From positions 13,023 through 77,022 of the forward strand of contig CAZUPD010000022.1 of assembly GCA_964621785.1 (NCBI GenBank): 64,000 nt of DNA, given 5' to 3'. Of this stretch, positions 17,971 to 28,100 are shown piece by piece. The stretch's first letter is position 1. The number at the start of each line of letters is the position of its first letter. The notes beneath the pieces are model-generated. The model was given only the letters and a program-made list of their open reading frames with translations. It had not been told where the DNA came from and did not search any database. Position numbers and translations under genes: made by a program. Source of the DNA: JACKDW01 sp964621785. GTDB taxonomy: Bacteria; Myxococcota_A; Polyangia; Nannocystales; Nannocystaceae.

Positions 17971-18903
17971 ATGTCGACAGACCTCGCCAAGCCTCCGGGT
18001 ATCGTCATCCTCGGCGCGCCGCGTTCGGGGACGACCCTGTTGCGACGGTTACTCGACGCCCATCCTAACCTCGCCTGTCCGCCCGAGACCTATCTACTGT
18101 CGGCCTGCGCACGGTTTTTACATGAAGAGACCTTTGCCCACGGTCTGCGGATCGGCGTACTCCTAGGCCTGAGTTACGCAGACGTTTCAGAAGCCGAAGT
18201 TCTCCGACGCCTGCGCGAGTTCGCCTTTGGATTCTTGCAGCAGCATGCCGAAGCCAAACAAAAACCGCGTTGGGTCGAAAAAACTGCCTTCGATGCTTTT
18301 CATGTGCCCGCGATCCGCAAGCTGTGTCAAGGGCATGTACGATTCTTGTGTCTACAACGACATGGCCTCGACGTTGTCTTAAGCCTCGAAGAGCTGGTCA
18401 AGAAAACCGGTGGATATGTCGAGGAGCTTCACACCTATCTGCGCCGCTATCCCGAGCCCTACGAAGCCTTTGCCCGGGCTTGGGTCGATGTTGCCCAACA
18501 ACTCGCCGACCTAGTCGACACCGATGAGCTGTCGATGGCGATTCGCTACGAAGATTTGGTCGACGACCCCGAAGCTGTGTTGCGGCAGGTGCTCGCGTTT
18601 GTCGACGAGCCGTGGGATGACCAACTCATTGCACGTGCACTCGATCAAACGGGAGGTGTGGGCTTTGGCGACTGGAAGACCTACGCCAAATCCACCATCG
18701 ATCGTTCGAGCGTCGGTCGGTATCGCAGTCTTCCCACGCCCGTGCGTTCGCATCTCGCAGCGATTTGCAACCCGACCCTTGAGCGGCTGGGCTACGACCG
18801 GGTCGAGACCGTCGCCGACGAAGATGCCGAGGCGGCGCGCCGGCGCTACGAGCTCGGCCTCTACCTCAACCGTTTGAAACGGAGCAAACAATCGGACACA
18901 TGA
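17971..18903 (+). CDS. Sulfotransferase family protein
   Basis: The 310-residue protein has the PAPS-binding signature of sulfotransferases: GAPRSGTTLLRRLLDAHP (5'-phosphosulfate loop, about 13-30) and RHGLDVVLS (3'-phosphate motif, about 130-138). It probably transfers sulfate from PAPS to a hydroxyl group. No signal peptide is present, so it acts in the cytoplasm or at its inner face. Its place between the carrier protein and two SGNH lipoproteins suggests that it works on the same product, for example a sulfated acyl group or glycan; alternatively, the fold has been adapted to another group transfer. The 3' end overlaps a possible upstream extension of the next gene. Confidence 0.9.
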   Translation: MSTDLAKPPGIVILGAPRSGTTLLRRLLDAHPNLACPPETYLLSACARFLHEETFAHGLRIGVLLGLSYADVSEAEVLRRLREFAFGFLQQHAEAKQKPRWVEKTAFDAFHVPAIRKLCQGHVRFLCLQRHGLDVVLSLEELVKKTGGYVEELHTYLRRYPEPYEAFARAWVDVAQQLADLVDTDELSMAIRYEDLVDDPEAVLRQVLAFVDEPWDDQLIARALDQTGGVGFGDWKTYAKSTIDRSSVGRYRSLPTPVRSHLAAICNPTLERLGYDRVETVADEDAEAARRRYELGLYLNRLKRSKQSDT

Positions 18904-19034
18904 ACGGAAGCGTGACCCCCTCTCACCAAGAGCTCGCCGTGAGGCCTGTTCCTCGGGCGCACACAGGCACACGCCGATGTCCCACGAGGCGAACTCGTCG
19001 GGCGGATCGTTGGGACCAACCTGCTCGCACCTCG

Positions 19035-20618
19035 ATGGGAGCACGCAGCAGGGGAGGGATTGTCAAAAAAAATACATGGTGCGGATCGCTTTGTGTACTT
19101 ACATGCTTGCTTGCCTGCCGAACCGAGTCGCCGCCCGCGACCACCACGATGCCTCCGACGGTGATGGCGGAACCGAGTCAACCGGCCGTTGTCGAGCCGC
19201 CATCGACCGTGACGGAGCCGGTCGAGACAGTCGACCCCACAAAACGACCAGTGTTGACCCCGGAAATCAGGGCCGCGCGCGTGTATGCACAACAAACTGT
19301 GCTCGCCAAGTCGGCGCCCCTGCAACCGGATCTCATGCCACTACCCGATGGGCCGCTCCCGGGTAAAGCCCTCGCAGCCGAACCGATGCCCGGCTTTTTT
19401 ACCCAACTCGAAGTTCCCGACGGGCAAAATCCACTCCAGAGTTTTGAGACGGCCCTGAAAGAGCTCCAAGCGGGGACCCGCAAGAAACCTGTTCGATTAG
19501 CCATGTATGGAGCTTCTGGCACCGCAGTCGACCTGTGGACGGCCTACCTTCGTGCCTACCTGCACAAACGCTTTGGCGATGGCGGTCCGGGGATGATCGC
19601 CGCTGCTCCCCCCACCAAGTGGTATCGCCACCACGAGTTTGTCGTCTCGGCCTCGTCGCTCAAGCGTCACTGGACCAAGCACAACTCCTACCGCCACAAA
19701 GATCCGGACAGCAAGGGATTGTTTGGGGCCATGGGAGTGGCGATGAGTGCCAAACATAAGCGTGCCTATACAATTATTTCGCCGAGCAAACGATCTGTCA
19801 GCGCCCTCGCGGTCACGACGTTCGACTTTTTTCATCTCGTCAAGCCGCGCGGAGGCAGCTATGTCGTCAAGGTCGATGGCAAGCGCGTCGCGGAGGTTTC
19901 GACCAAGGCAAAAAAGCGTAAAGATCCACCGAAACTCGGGTCTCATCGCATCGAAGTTGAGGCCGCGGAGCACGAGGTCCGGATAGAGCTCAAGGGCAAT
20001 GGCGACGTCCGGTTCCTTGGAGTCGCAGCCGAAACCGGCACACCCGGGGTTGTGGTCGATAACTTTGGTGTCGACGGAGCTCGGATCGCCAACCTCAAAC
20101 TATGGGACAAACCGCTGTGGCAGGAACATCTGCGTCAACGAGACCCTGTTCTCTACACCCTGCACTTTGGGACCAACACGGCGGTCGATGAAGATGAGTC
20201 GATGACCAAGTACGAAAGGGACTACCGCGCCGCCCTCGATATGTTTCGAGAGGCTGTCCCCAACGCCAGTTGCGTCGTGCTCGGTCCCAGTGACTTTCCC
20301 AAGGTCGACGGCGAGGTCGTTACCCCACGACCGCGGATCGGCGAAATTCGCGAGGCCCAGCGAAAACTTGCAGCCGAGTACGGATGTGCTTTTTGGGACA
20401 TGCTCAAGTTTGTCGGCGGAGAGGGGGCCCAGGCCGCGTGGGTCCAGGCCGAACTCACCCGCAAGGACTATCTCCACCTGACACGCAATGGTTACGTGCG
20501 GTGGGGGATCGGCCTGACCGATGCCCTCATGTACAACTACGACAGGTCTCGCCAGCAACGGGGCGAGCTCGACACAGCAGCGACGAATCCAGATGTTGCC
20601 CCAACTCCGACTCCGTAA
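19035..20618 (+). CDS. SGNH-like lipoprotein, paralog 2
   Basis: A signal peptide with lipobox LLAC (Cys near residue 28) precedes a Pro/Thr linker and an SGNH-type domain homologous to the 14563-16125 protein. The catalytic blocks are altered: GAS at 159-161 replaces GDS, GTN at 379-381 replaces GGND, while DYLH at 478-481 keeps the Asp-His pair. Ser and His are thus retained. The start is uncertain: the ATG at 19035 is used because it precedes the signal peptide, while the in-frame ATG at 18900 would add 45 unlikely residues. It is probably an outer-membrane lipoprotein acting on the acyl product of the operon. Its 3' end overlaps the next gene by 26 bases. Confidence 0.8.
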   Translation: MGARSRGGIVKKNTWCGSLCVLTCLLACRTESPPATTTMPPTVMAEPSQPAVVEPPSTVTEPVETVDPTKRPVLTPEIRAARVYAQQTVLAKSAPLQPDLMPLPDGPLPGKALAAEPMPGFFTQLEVPDGQNPLQSFETALKELQAGTRKKPVRLAMYGASGTAVDLWTAYLRAYLHKRFGDGGPGMIAAAPPTKWYRHHEFVVSASSLKRHWTKHNSYRHKDPDSKGLFGAMGVAMSAKHKRAYTIISPSKRSVSALAVTTFDFFHLVKPRGGSYVVKVDGKRVAEVSTKAKKRKDPPKLGSHRIEVEAAEHEVRIELKGNGDVRFLGVAAETGTPGVVVDNFGVDGARIANLKLWDKPLWQEHLRQRDPVLYTLHFGTNTAVDEDESMTKYERDYRAALDMFREAVPNASCVVLGPSDFPKVDGEVVTPRPRIGEIREAQRKLAAEYGCAFWDMLKFVGGEGAQAAWVQAELTRKDYLHLTRNGYVRWGIGLTDALMYNYDRSRQQRGELDTAATNPDVAPTPTP

Positions 20619-22038
20619 TTTTTTGTGTGGATACACGAATGTTTCCACGCGTCTTCTCGCAACCGGTCTCTGGTGTAGCCTCGTGGTCGCAGGTTGTGCC
20701 CAATCGACGGGTGGAAGTCAGGATGCCGTGACCAAGCCCGCGAGCGGAGAGCAGGTTTCGGCCGACAAGGCTCCTGCTCCTGTGGTCGAGCCCGAGCCCC
20801 CCGAGCACGTCGAACAACCGAAGCCCGAAACGCCCGACAAACCGGCCTGGGAACCGCGTGAAGACGATCGCGTGACGCCCCACCAGCCGCTTGAGCACCC
20901 CGAGGCACTCGCATATTTTTACGATCGACTCGCCGTCATCGACGATGGTGCGGCCAACGGCGACAACACGGTTGGCCTCGCCAGGGTTGTGCACCTCGGT
21001 GCGTCGATGATTGGCACCGACGATTTGACGTCGATCCTGCGCGAGAAATTCCAAACCCGATTCGGAGATGGAGGCGCGGGATTGGTGCTGATGCACCGAT
21101 ACATGTCGAACTATCTCCACCGTTGGGTCGAACTCAAGTCCAGCGGCTGGGACGACTGCTACATCGCCTACCTGTGCCTCAAAGACGGGCACTACGGGCT
21201 CGGTGGGACCGCATTTTGGCCGCGGGACAGCTCCGCAACAACCAAGATCTCAACCCGCAAGCACGAGCTCGGCGACGAAGTGTCGAAGTTTGAGGTTTGG
21301 TACGCCGACACGCCCCACGGCGGCAATCTCGAAATCCGCGTCGACGGTGGTGAAAAAGTTGTACTTGAAACAAATTCCGACGAACTTACCGACCGCTATC
21401 ACCCGATCGACGTCGAGCAAGGCCCGCATGCCATCGAGGTCACAGCACGCCACGGTAGGCGTACACGCGCCTACGGGGTTGTGTTGGAGACTGATGGGCC
21501 TGGCATCGTCTGGGATCAATTTAGCTGGCTCGGCGCGTTTACCAAGCGCCTACACGGCTACAACCCCGAACATATCAAAGGCCAGATCGCCCACCGCGAT
21601 CCCGATTTAATTGCATTTACATACGGTGGTAACGACCTGCGGCGGGTGGCCAATAAGAAACTCGACGCCGAGAAGTACAAACAGGAATACCTCGAGGGGA
21701 TCCAGCGGGTTCGCGCCGGAAAACCCGAGGCCTCGTGCTTGGTCATTGGTATCACCGATCGCGGCAAATCACTGACGTTCACCATCCTGCCAGAACATGT
21801 ACAGACAATTGTCGATGGCCAACGAGCAGCGGCCGAAGCCGCTGGCTGTGCCTTCTTCGACACCTACATGGCGATGGGGGGGCCGGGAAGCCTCAAAAAG
21901 TGGATGAAGCAGCGACCCCCGCTCGCGGCTAAGGACCTCAAACACCTCAACCACAGGGGGAGAGAAGTGTTTGGAGGATGGGTCTACGACGCCATCATGG
22001 CCGGGTATATCGATCACCGGCTTCGGAAAAACGGCTAG
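20593..22038 (+). CDS. SGNH-like lipoprotein, paralog 3
   Basis: The third paralog has a signal peptide with lipobox VAGC (about residue 36), a Pro/Glu/Val-rich linker and the same SGNH-plus-insertion domain. Blocks: GAS at 136-138, GGND at 345-348 and DLKH at 448-451. It shares with the first paralog the KSSGW and KFEVWYAD segments of the insertion. I start it at the ATG at 20593, inside the end of the preceding gene, which gives a full signal peptide. It closes the operon; a bidirectional hairpin follows at 22084. Three divergent paralogs in one operon suggest either sequential transfer steps or different acceptors. Confidence 0.85.
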   Translation: MLPQLRLRNFLCGYTNVSTRLLATGLWCSLVVAGCAQSTGGSQDAVTKPASGEQVSADKAPAPVVEPEPPEHVEQPKPETPDKPAWEPREDDRVTPHQPLEHPEALAYFYDRLAVIDDGAANGDNTVGLARVVHLGASMIGTDDLTSILREKFQTRFGDGGAGLVLMHRYMSNYLHRWVELKSSGWDDCYIAYLCLKDGHYGLGGTAFWPRDSSATTKISTRKHELGDEVSKFEVWYADTPHGGNLEIRVDGGEKVVLETNSDELTDRYHPIDVEQGPHAIEVTARHGRRTRAYGVVLETDGPGIVWDQFSWLGAFTKRLHGYNPEHIKGQIAHRDPDLIAFTYGGNDLRRVANKKLDAEKYKQEYLEGIQRVRAGKPEASCLVIGITDRGKSLTFTILPEHVQTIVDGQRAAAEAAGCAFFDTYMAMGGPGSLKKWMKQRPPLAAKDLKHLNHRGREVFGGWVYDAIMAGYIDHRLRKNG

Positions 22039-22083
22039 GGCCGCGGAACCGATCCGCTCAACCTGCGAGGTGGTGGTGCATGC

Positions 22084-22105
22084 TGCACGCTCCGATCGAG
22101 CGTGT
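22084..22105. terminator. Bidirectional hairpin between convergent genes
   Basis: CACGCTC (22086-22092) and GAGCGTG (22098-22104) form a 7-bp stem around a 5-base loop, in the 78-base gap between the end of the dlt-like operon and the end of the TPR gene on the other strand. Location and shape fit a shared terminator; there is no strong U-run on either side. Confidence 0.5.
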
Positions 22106-22116
22106 ACGTTGATGAC

Positions 22117-25100
22117 CTAGCGCGGCAACAGCCCTGCCTTGCGCCGCAACTCGAGTGCCTGCTCACTGCTCCAATAGCGCAGCAAGTCTGCGACCAATTC
22201 GGAGTTGATCACGAGGTCCTGTCCTTCGAGATAGGCCAACGATTGGTCTTCTGCCCGCATCAACGACACACATGACGGTAGGTCGCCGGCGATGACTGCT
22301 GCCGCACGGGTCGCTGAAAAACGTGTCTCGCTGAGCCAAGCGACAAAATCGTCGGTCGGGTTGGCGGCGTAGTGCTTGGCGGCATCCTCGAGTGTGCGAC
22401 GTTCCTTACGCGGCATCGCACGCATGATGCGGCGTTGTAATTCGTCGAGTGCTGCCCCATCAGCCAGGTTTGAGCCGAACGAAGGCGCTCCGCTCCGGGC
22501 TGCGGCCGCGAGGATCAGCTTGAGATCCTGCGGCTTGAACTTGTACAGAGCTTCGAGGTTGCGGGCGATGGAAAACATCGCACGACTGACGGTGAAAACC
22601 TGTTGGGGGACCGGCAGTCGCAGCACCGGGGCTGGAACCAGCATCATCGGAACGCTGCCGAAGTCGATGCTCACCAGCGAACCGGAACCTCGATAGACGT
22701 ACAGGTCAAACTCGACGACGCCAAAGATCTCGGCGACCCGGTCGCACAGACTGCGGATCGGACTACTTGTACGCGCAGTGATTCGATCCCGTGTCGTCAG
22801 GCCATAGTTTTGCAAATCAGCCGGGTAGAGTTTGGCGAGTGCACTCCCGACGACCGCGAGCAGGGTTTCAGCAGGTGCGACTTCGGACTTCCGATCGACC
22901 AAAATCCGCAAGAGTTCCACCGGCATTGTCCCGGGTTGGGCGCTCGCCGGCTCGGGTAAAACCTTGGCCAAGGTCCGCATGTTGGCCTCGCTCGCAGTTC
23001 CCAAGATCGACATCGGTGCAAGTGCAAGTGCTGCTTCGATGTTCTTCTTGAGGGCGAGATATGCCTGAACGAGGCCACTCCAGCCGTCGGAGTCCTCTGG
23101 CGAACGCTCGATCAGTTGCCGGTAGGCTCGAACCGCGTCGGTATGGCGGCCGACCTTCCGCAGCAGGACACCGTACTCGAGACGGAGCGGGCGGTCGTCG
23201 CTGACATCCTCGATCCCCATCTCTAACGTTGCAATTGCACGCTTCTGCCGACCGAGCTGGTTTGCCTGGATGCGCGAGAGCTCGAGGTAGGTGTCAACAG
23301 CCGACGTGTGCCCTGAGCCCCGACTTCCATGCTGTTGCAAGTATTTGATCAATGTCCCCTCGTATGCCTCCCAGCTATCGTCCTCGGTGAGGCGCGACTT
23401 GTACTCGCGGGCAGCCATCCCACTTGGTCCTTCGATGGCGATGGCACTCAGTAGGACCTCCAGAGCCTCGGCCCGGTGGCCCACGTTGAACTCGATTTCG
23501 GCGAGGTGGATGATCGACGAAATCCGCTCGTCGAGTGTGGTCGAGGCCCGCAGCAGTTGACGCGCGCTCTCCATCGCCGCCGCAGGATCGCCGCGGCGGC
23601 TGTGGATATCGGTCAACATACGCAGGGTCGAACGGTCGTCCGGACGAAGTAGGAGTACAGCTTCGAGGCACGCACGTGCACGTTCGAGGTCACCCAAACG
23701 GTCGCTGGCCACCACCGCCAAGGTTGAGTTCGCATCACACAGGATTTCGACATCCGACGACAATTTGATGACGCGCTCGAACATTTCCGCCGCGTCCGAC
23801 CACTGCGAATTGCGGCTGTAGAAGTTGGCGAGCAGCATCAACAGCTCGATATCTTCGGGGAAATCCCGCATGGTCCGCCGCAGCAGCGCAATCCCGCCGG
23901 CGAGGTTGTCGAGATCATCCGCGTAGAGCTCCGCGACCATCATCCACAACCCCGCGGCCCGTTCGGTCGACTGGGCAGACTCGGCCGCAGTTGATAGTTT
24001 TTCGACCAAACGTTCGGGCTTTCGCAGGGTCAGAAGATGTACACGCAACTGTGTGGCGACGGCACTGTGGTCGGGCCACCGTTCGAGTGCGAGTTCGAGG
24101 TCGCGGGTCGCTCCTTCGGGGTCGTCGAGCCGTTCGAGACGTAGTTTTGCCGTTTGGAGCAGGAGGTCGGCGGCCTTTTCCCCCGAGCGTTCCGCACCGG
24201 CGAGGCGCGACATCCCGGCGGCCATCGCCCGCGGGTCATCGAGCGCGGTGGCCGTGCGCACGAGGGCGTGCATCGATCCAAGGCTCGATGTATCTGCACC
24301 AATTGCAGCCTCGTAGGAGGCCAGTGCCTGAGCGAGTTGGTCGCGACGCTCATAGATCTGTCCCATTCGCTCGTGGTACGAGGCCATGAGCGCAGGATCC
24401 TCGTCACCTTTGAGCGCCTGGGCTTCGACAGCCATCAACAACTCGTCGTTGTCGCTGCCGAGCGCCATCGATTCGAGCTCTTGGAGCGCAATCGAGTCGA
24501 CGGACGCACGTGCAAGGATATGTCGATGTGCAGCCTCTAGTTGTGTTTGGTCTGCGACACTGTAGAGCTCGATGAGCCGCGTCATTTCCCGCAGGCAGGC
24601 GACCTGTGCACCTTCATCGGAGAGTGCTTCAACCTGGCGTTGGTAGACCTCATACAGCGACTTCCACGACGACTTGGCGCGGTAAAGTGGCTCGACGGCC
24701 ATCAGCGCGGCGAGGTTTTTCGGGTCGCGCTCTAGCACCGATTCGTAGCAGGCGATTGCACGATCGGGCTGCTGCAAGTGTTCGTTCCAAATCTCGCCGG
24801 CACGCAACAACGCCGAGATCGCAAATGCTGGCTCCGAGGTCGATTGAGCCTCGCGGGCCAAGTCGTCAACGATCTCGCTGAACTCTTTGCGCTGGGCTCG
24901 TACGCGGGCAATTCCGTCGACCGCAGGTCGGTAATCGGGCATCGGCGCGAGTGCCTGTTGATAGGCCGCGAGGGCTTTGGCCGTATTCCCGATGTGTTCC
25001 TCGTACACCCGGCCGATCCGGTAGGCCGTGAGTGAGCGTGCTTTGTTCTCACTCAGGCCTCGCAGCTCGAGGTCGAGGACCTCGACGAGTTCTTTCCAGT

Positions 25101-28100
25101 CACCACGCAGCCGCAGTCTCCTTGCAAGTGCATGTAACGATGGCCCGTGCCGCGGGTCGATGGCCACCGCACGCCGGTACAAGCTGATAGCCTGCGACTC
25201 GCGTCCGAGTTTGGTCTCGCACAACTCTCCCATCGCCTGCAGGAGTGCGACGGCTGCCGGGCCTTCCGGTGCAATTGCAAGTTCCTGTTCGTAAATCGCA
25301 AGCAGTTCTTCCCACCGACCCATGCGGTAGTACAGTCGACCGCAACTCGCGAGCGCCGGCTCGTACTTCGGATCGAGGGTGAGCACTTTGCGGTAGCGGG
25401 CCAGGGCGCCTTCTCGATCGTCGAGATCAGTATCGAGGACTTCGCCTGCGCGATGCAGCAGAGGGACGATGCGCGTGCTGTCGTTCGCGTGGTGGGCCTC
25501 GAGCTCGAGGGCTTCGACCAGCTCTTTGTAGCGACCCGCACTTTCAGTCGCCCGTTGCAACGCGTGCATGGCCCCGAGGTGTTGTGGGTGGATCTTGAGG
25601 ATCCGGCGATAGGCGTGGGCCGCTTGAATCGGTTCGTTGAGCGCATCGGTGTAGATGTCACCGATCCGGAACAGGTACGCGATCTTGCGCTCATTGTCGC
25701 GGGTCTGGTCGATGCCCCGCTCGTAGAGTTCGATCAGCTCATGGTGCCGGTCGACCTCGGTAAACAGCCGCACCAGGGCCTTAAACGAAACGGCGAGTCC
25801 GGGGTGGATTGTCAACGCCCGCGAGTGGTGCTTGATCGCAGCGTCGTTATCTTGATGGTGGCGCTCGTATAGCTCTGCGATGCGTGCGTGTGCCGCTGCG
25901 ACCCGGATGTTGTCCGTCGCCGCGTCGGCCTCGTTCATGTTCATCTTGATGAGGGCGTCCCAGTCCTTGCGTCGGGTATAAAGTTTGGACAGGGCGCGAA
26001 GGGCAGGTTTGTAGGTCGGCTCGATCGCCAGCGATTCCTCGTAGCGGGTGATTGCCGACTCGTCATCGCGAATTCGCGATTCGTAGAGGTCCCCAAGGCG
26101 GTACAACACGCCGATACGCTCGCGCGACTGATCGATCAATCCCAGCAATCGCTCGTGGGTGCGGACCAGGTCGTCGTAGCGCTCGGCAGCTTCGTATAGC
26201 CGGATCAGTTCCTCAAACACCAGTCGGTAGTGGGGAGCTTCGGCAACCGACCGCTCGAGAGCCAGAATCGCCTTGTCACGGGCTCCGAGGCGCTCGGACT
26301 GAATCCGCGAAATCCGGTAAAACGCCATCGCCCGCAATTCGGCGGATTGGGTCTGTTGGGCTTCGCGCTCGAGTACATGGATCAGGTCGCGCCAGCGTTT
26401 TTCTTGATGATGCAACCGTTTGAGGGCTGCGAATGCACCCGAAGCATAGGGATCGAGATGGAGCGCCATCTCGTAGAGCTCGACAGCGCCGCGCGTGTCT
26501 CCCTGCTGTACCTCGCGAAGGTGTGCGCGACGGACGATGACCGCAGCCCGGTGCTTGGGGTCGCGTTCGACAGCACTGGCGACTTGACCATATGTATCTG
26601 CAAGATCGGACCAATCCGACGCCGATTGGTACGACTGCTCGAGTGCCTTGAGGACCCCGGCATCACCGGCATGGAGGCTGCGAGCACCACTGTAGCTCGC
26701 CCGCGCACCCATCGGATCAGACAAACGGTCTTCGAGCAGCCGGCCCTTTTGCAGTTTGAGATTCGCCTTGCGGTTGGGGTCGGAGGTCAGTTTGATCTCG
26801 GTATCGAAGAGCTCGAGCGACGCCTTGAATTGTTTGCGAGCGAGCAGTACGCGTCGCGTGCCACGAATCGTCGGCAGGTGGTCTGGGGCGAGGCGCAGAG
26901 CTTTTTGGTAGGCCGCCTGTGCCTGCTCGAGATCGCCGAGGGGAAACTCCAGCAGTCGCGCAATCTCATAGTAGAGTCGAGCCGCTCGGAACAGATCCGG
27001 CTGTGCGTCGAGCTCGTCTTGCCAGGTGTGGATCATCGACAGCGCTTGGCGGGCAAACGGATCCTTCGCCTCGGACTTCGGTTGGATGCGTTTGGATGCC
27101 GGGACGGACTTGGCGGGCCCTGGTATTTTTGATGCAGGTACATTTTTCTCGACGATTGGCCGGGCCGAAGCAGCTGGTGTCACGGGGCTGGTGGCCGGTG
27201 AGGTTGCAGCCGAAGCTGTTGAAATCGCCGAAGGTAGTGGTCGTGCTCCCGACGCCTCTGTCGGTTTTGGCGAGGGGAGCGGCGCTTTGCTCGGTGCGGG
27301 AGCACTCGCGGCGCGGCGTACCGGCAGCGGGCCCGAACCACTCCCGCTTGACGCGGGAATCGGAGCCTTGCTCGGTGTGGGAGCACTCGCGGCGCGGCGT
27401 ACTGGCAGCGGGCCCGAACCGCTCCCGCTTGACGAGATTGAAGGTCCGGTCGCGGGCGGCGTTGCTGGCAGGGGACCTGATCCACTGCCGCTGCCACGGT
27501 CGATTAACGTCTCGGGCTGGACCGGGGCAATCTCTGTCTTGATTCGCATCGGCGCCGAAGCGGGGCGTGTACGCGGGTGGGGCACGGACCCCGGCCGTAC
27601 GCGACCAAATAGTGGACGGGAGCCGCTGTCACCGGACGTCGCCGGAACCACAGGAGCAGGGTTTTCTTGTGCCTGCAACTTGTCAGGTTTGGTCGACACT
27701 GTGGGTGCCGGAATTGGATCGGGGCTTTTTGCCGCCTTTTTGGGTGCACTTTCGCCGCGCCGCGGGGCGCCAAACTTTTGCACCGGCGCAGCTGGTTCTG
27801 GACGGCTACGACCGCGGACGGGAAGGCCTCCGACCGGAAGGGGGCCCGACCCCACCGGGCGTTTCGAGCGGGTTGGCAAACCCGAGAACGCAGGCTTTGA
27901 CGCCTTACTCCCAGCTTTCGTCCCGTCCTTGGGGGTAGGGGACTTCGTTGCAGACACACTGTTCTCGGGTGATGGCGGTTTCGGTGGTACAGGGTTCTGT
28001 ACCTTCGCATCGCCTTCGCTCGGCGAATCGTCATCGGTCGCAGCTGCAAATACATCTTCGACCAGCGCATCCATATCCAAGTCGATCGGGATCGTGATCT

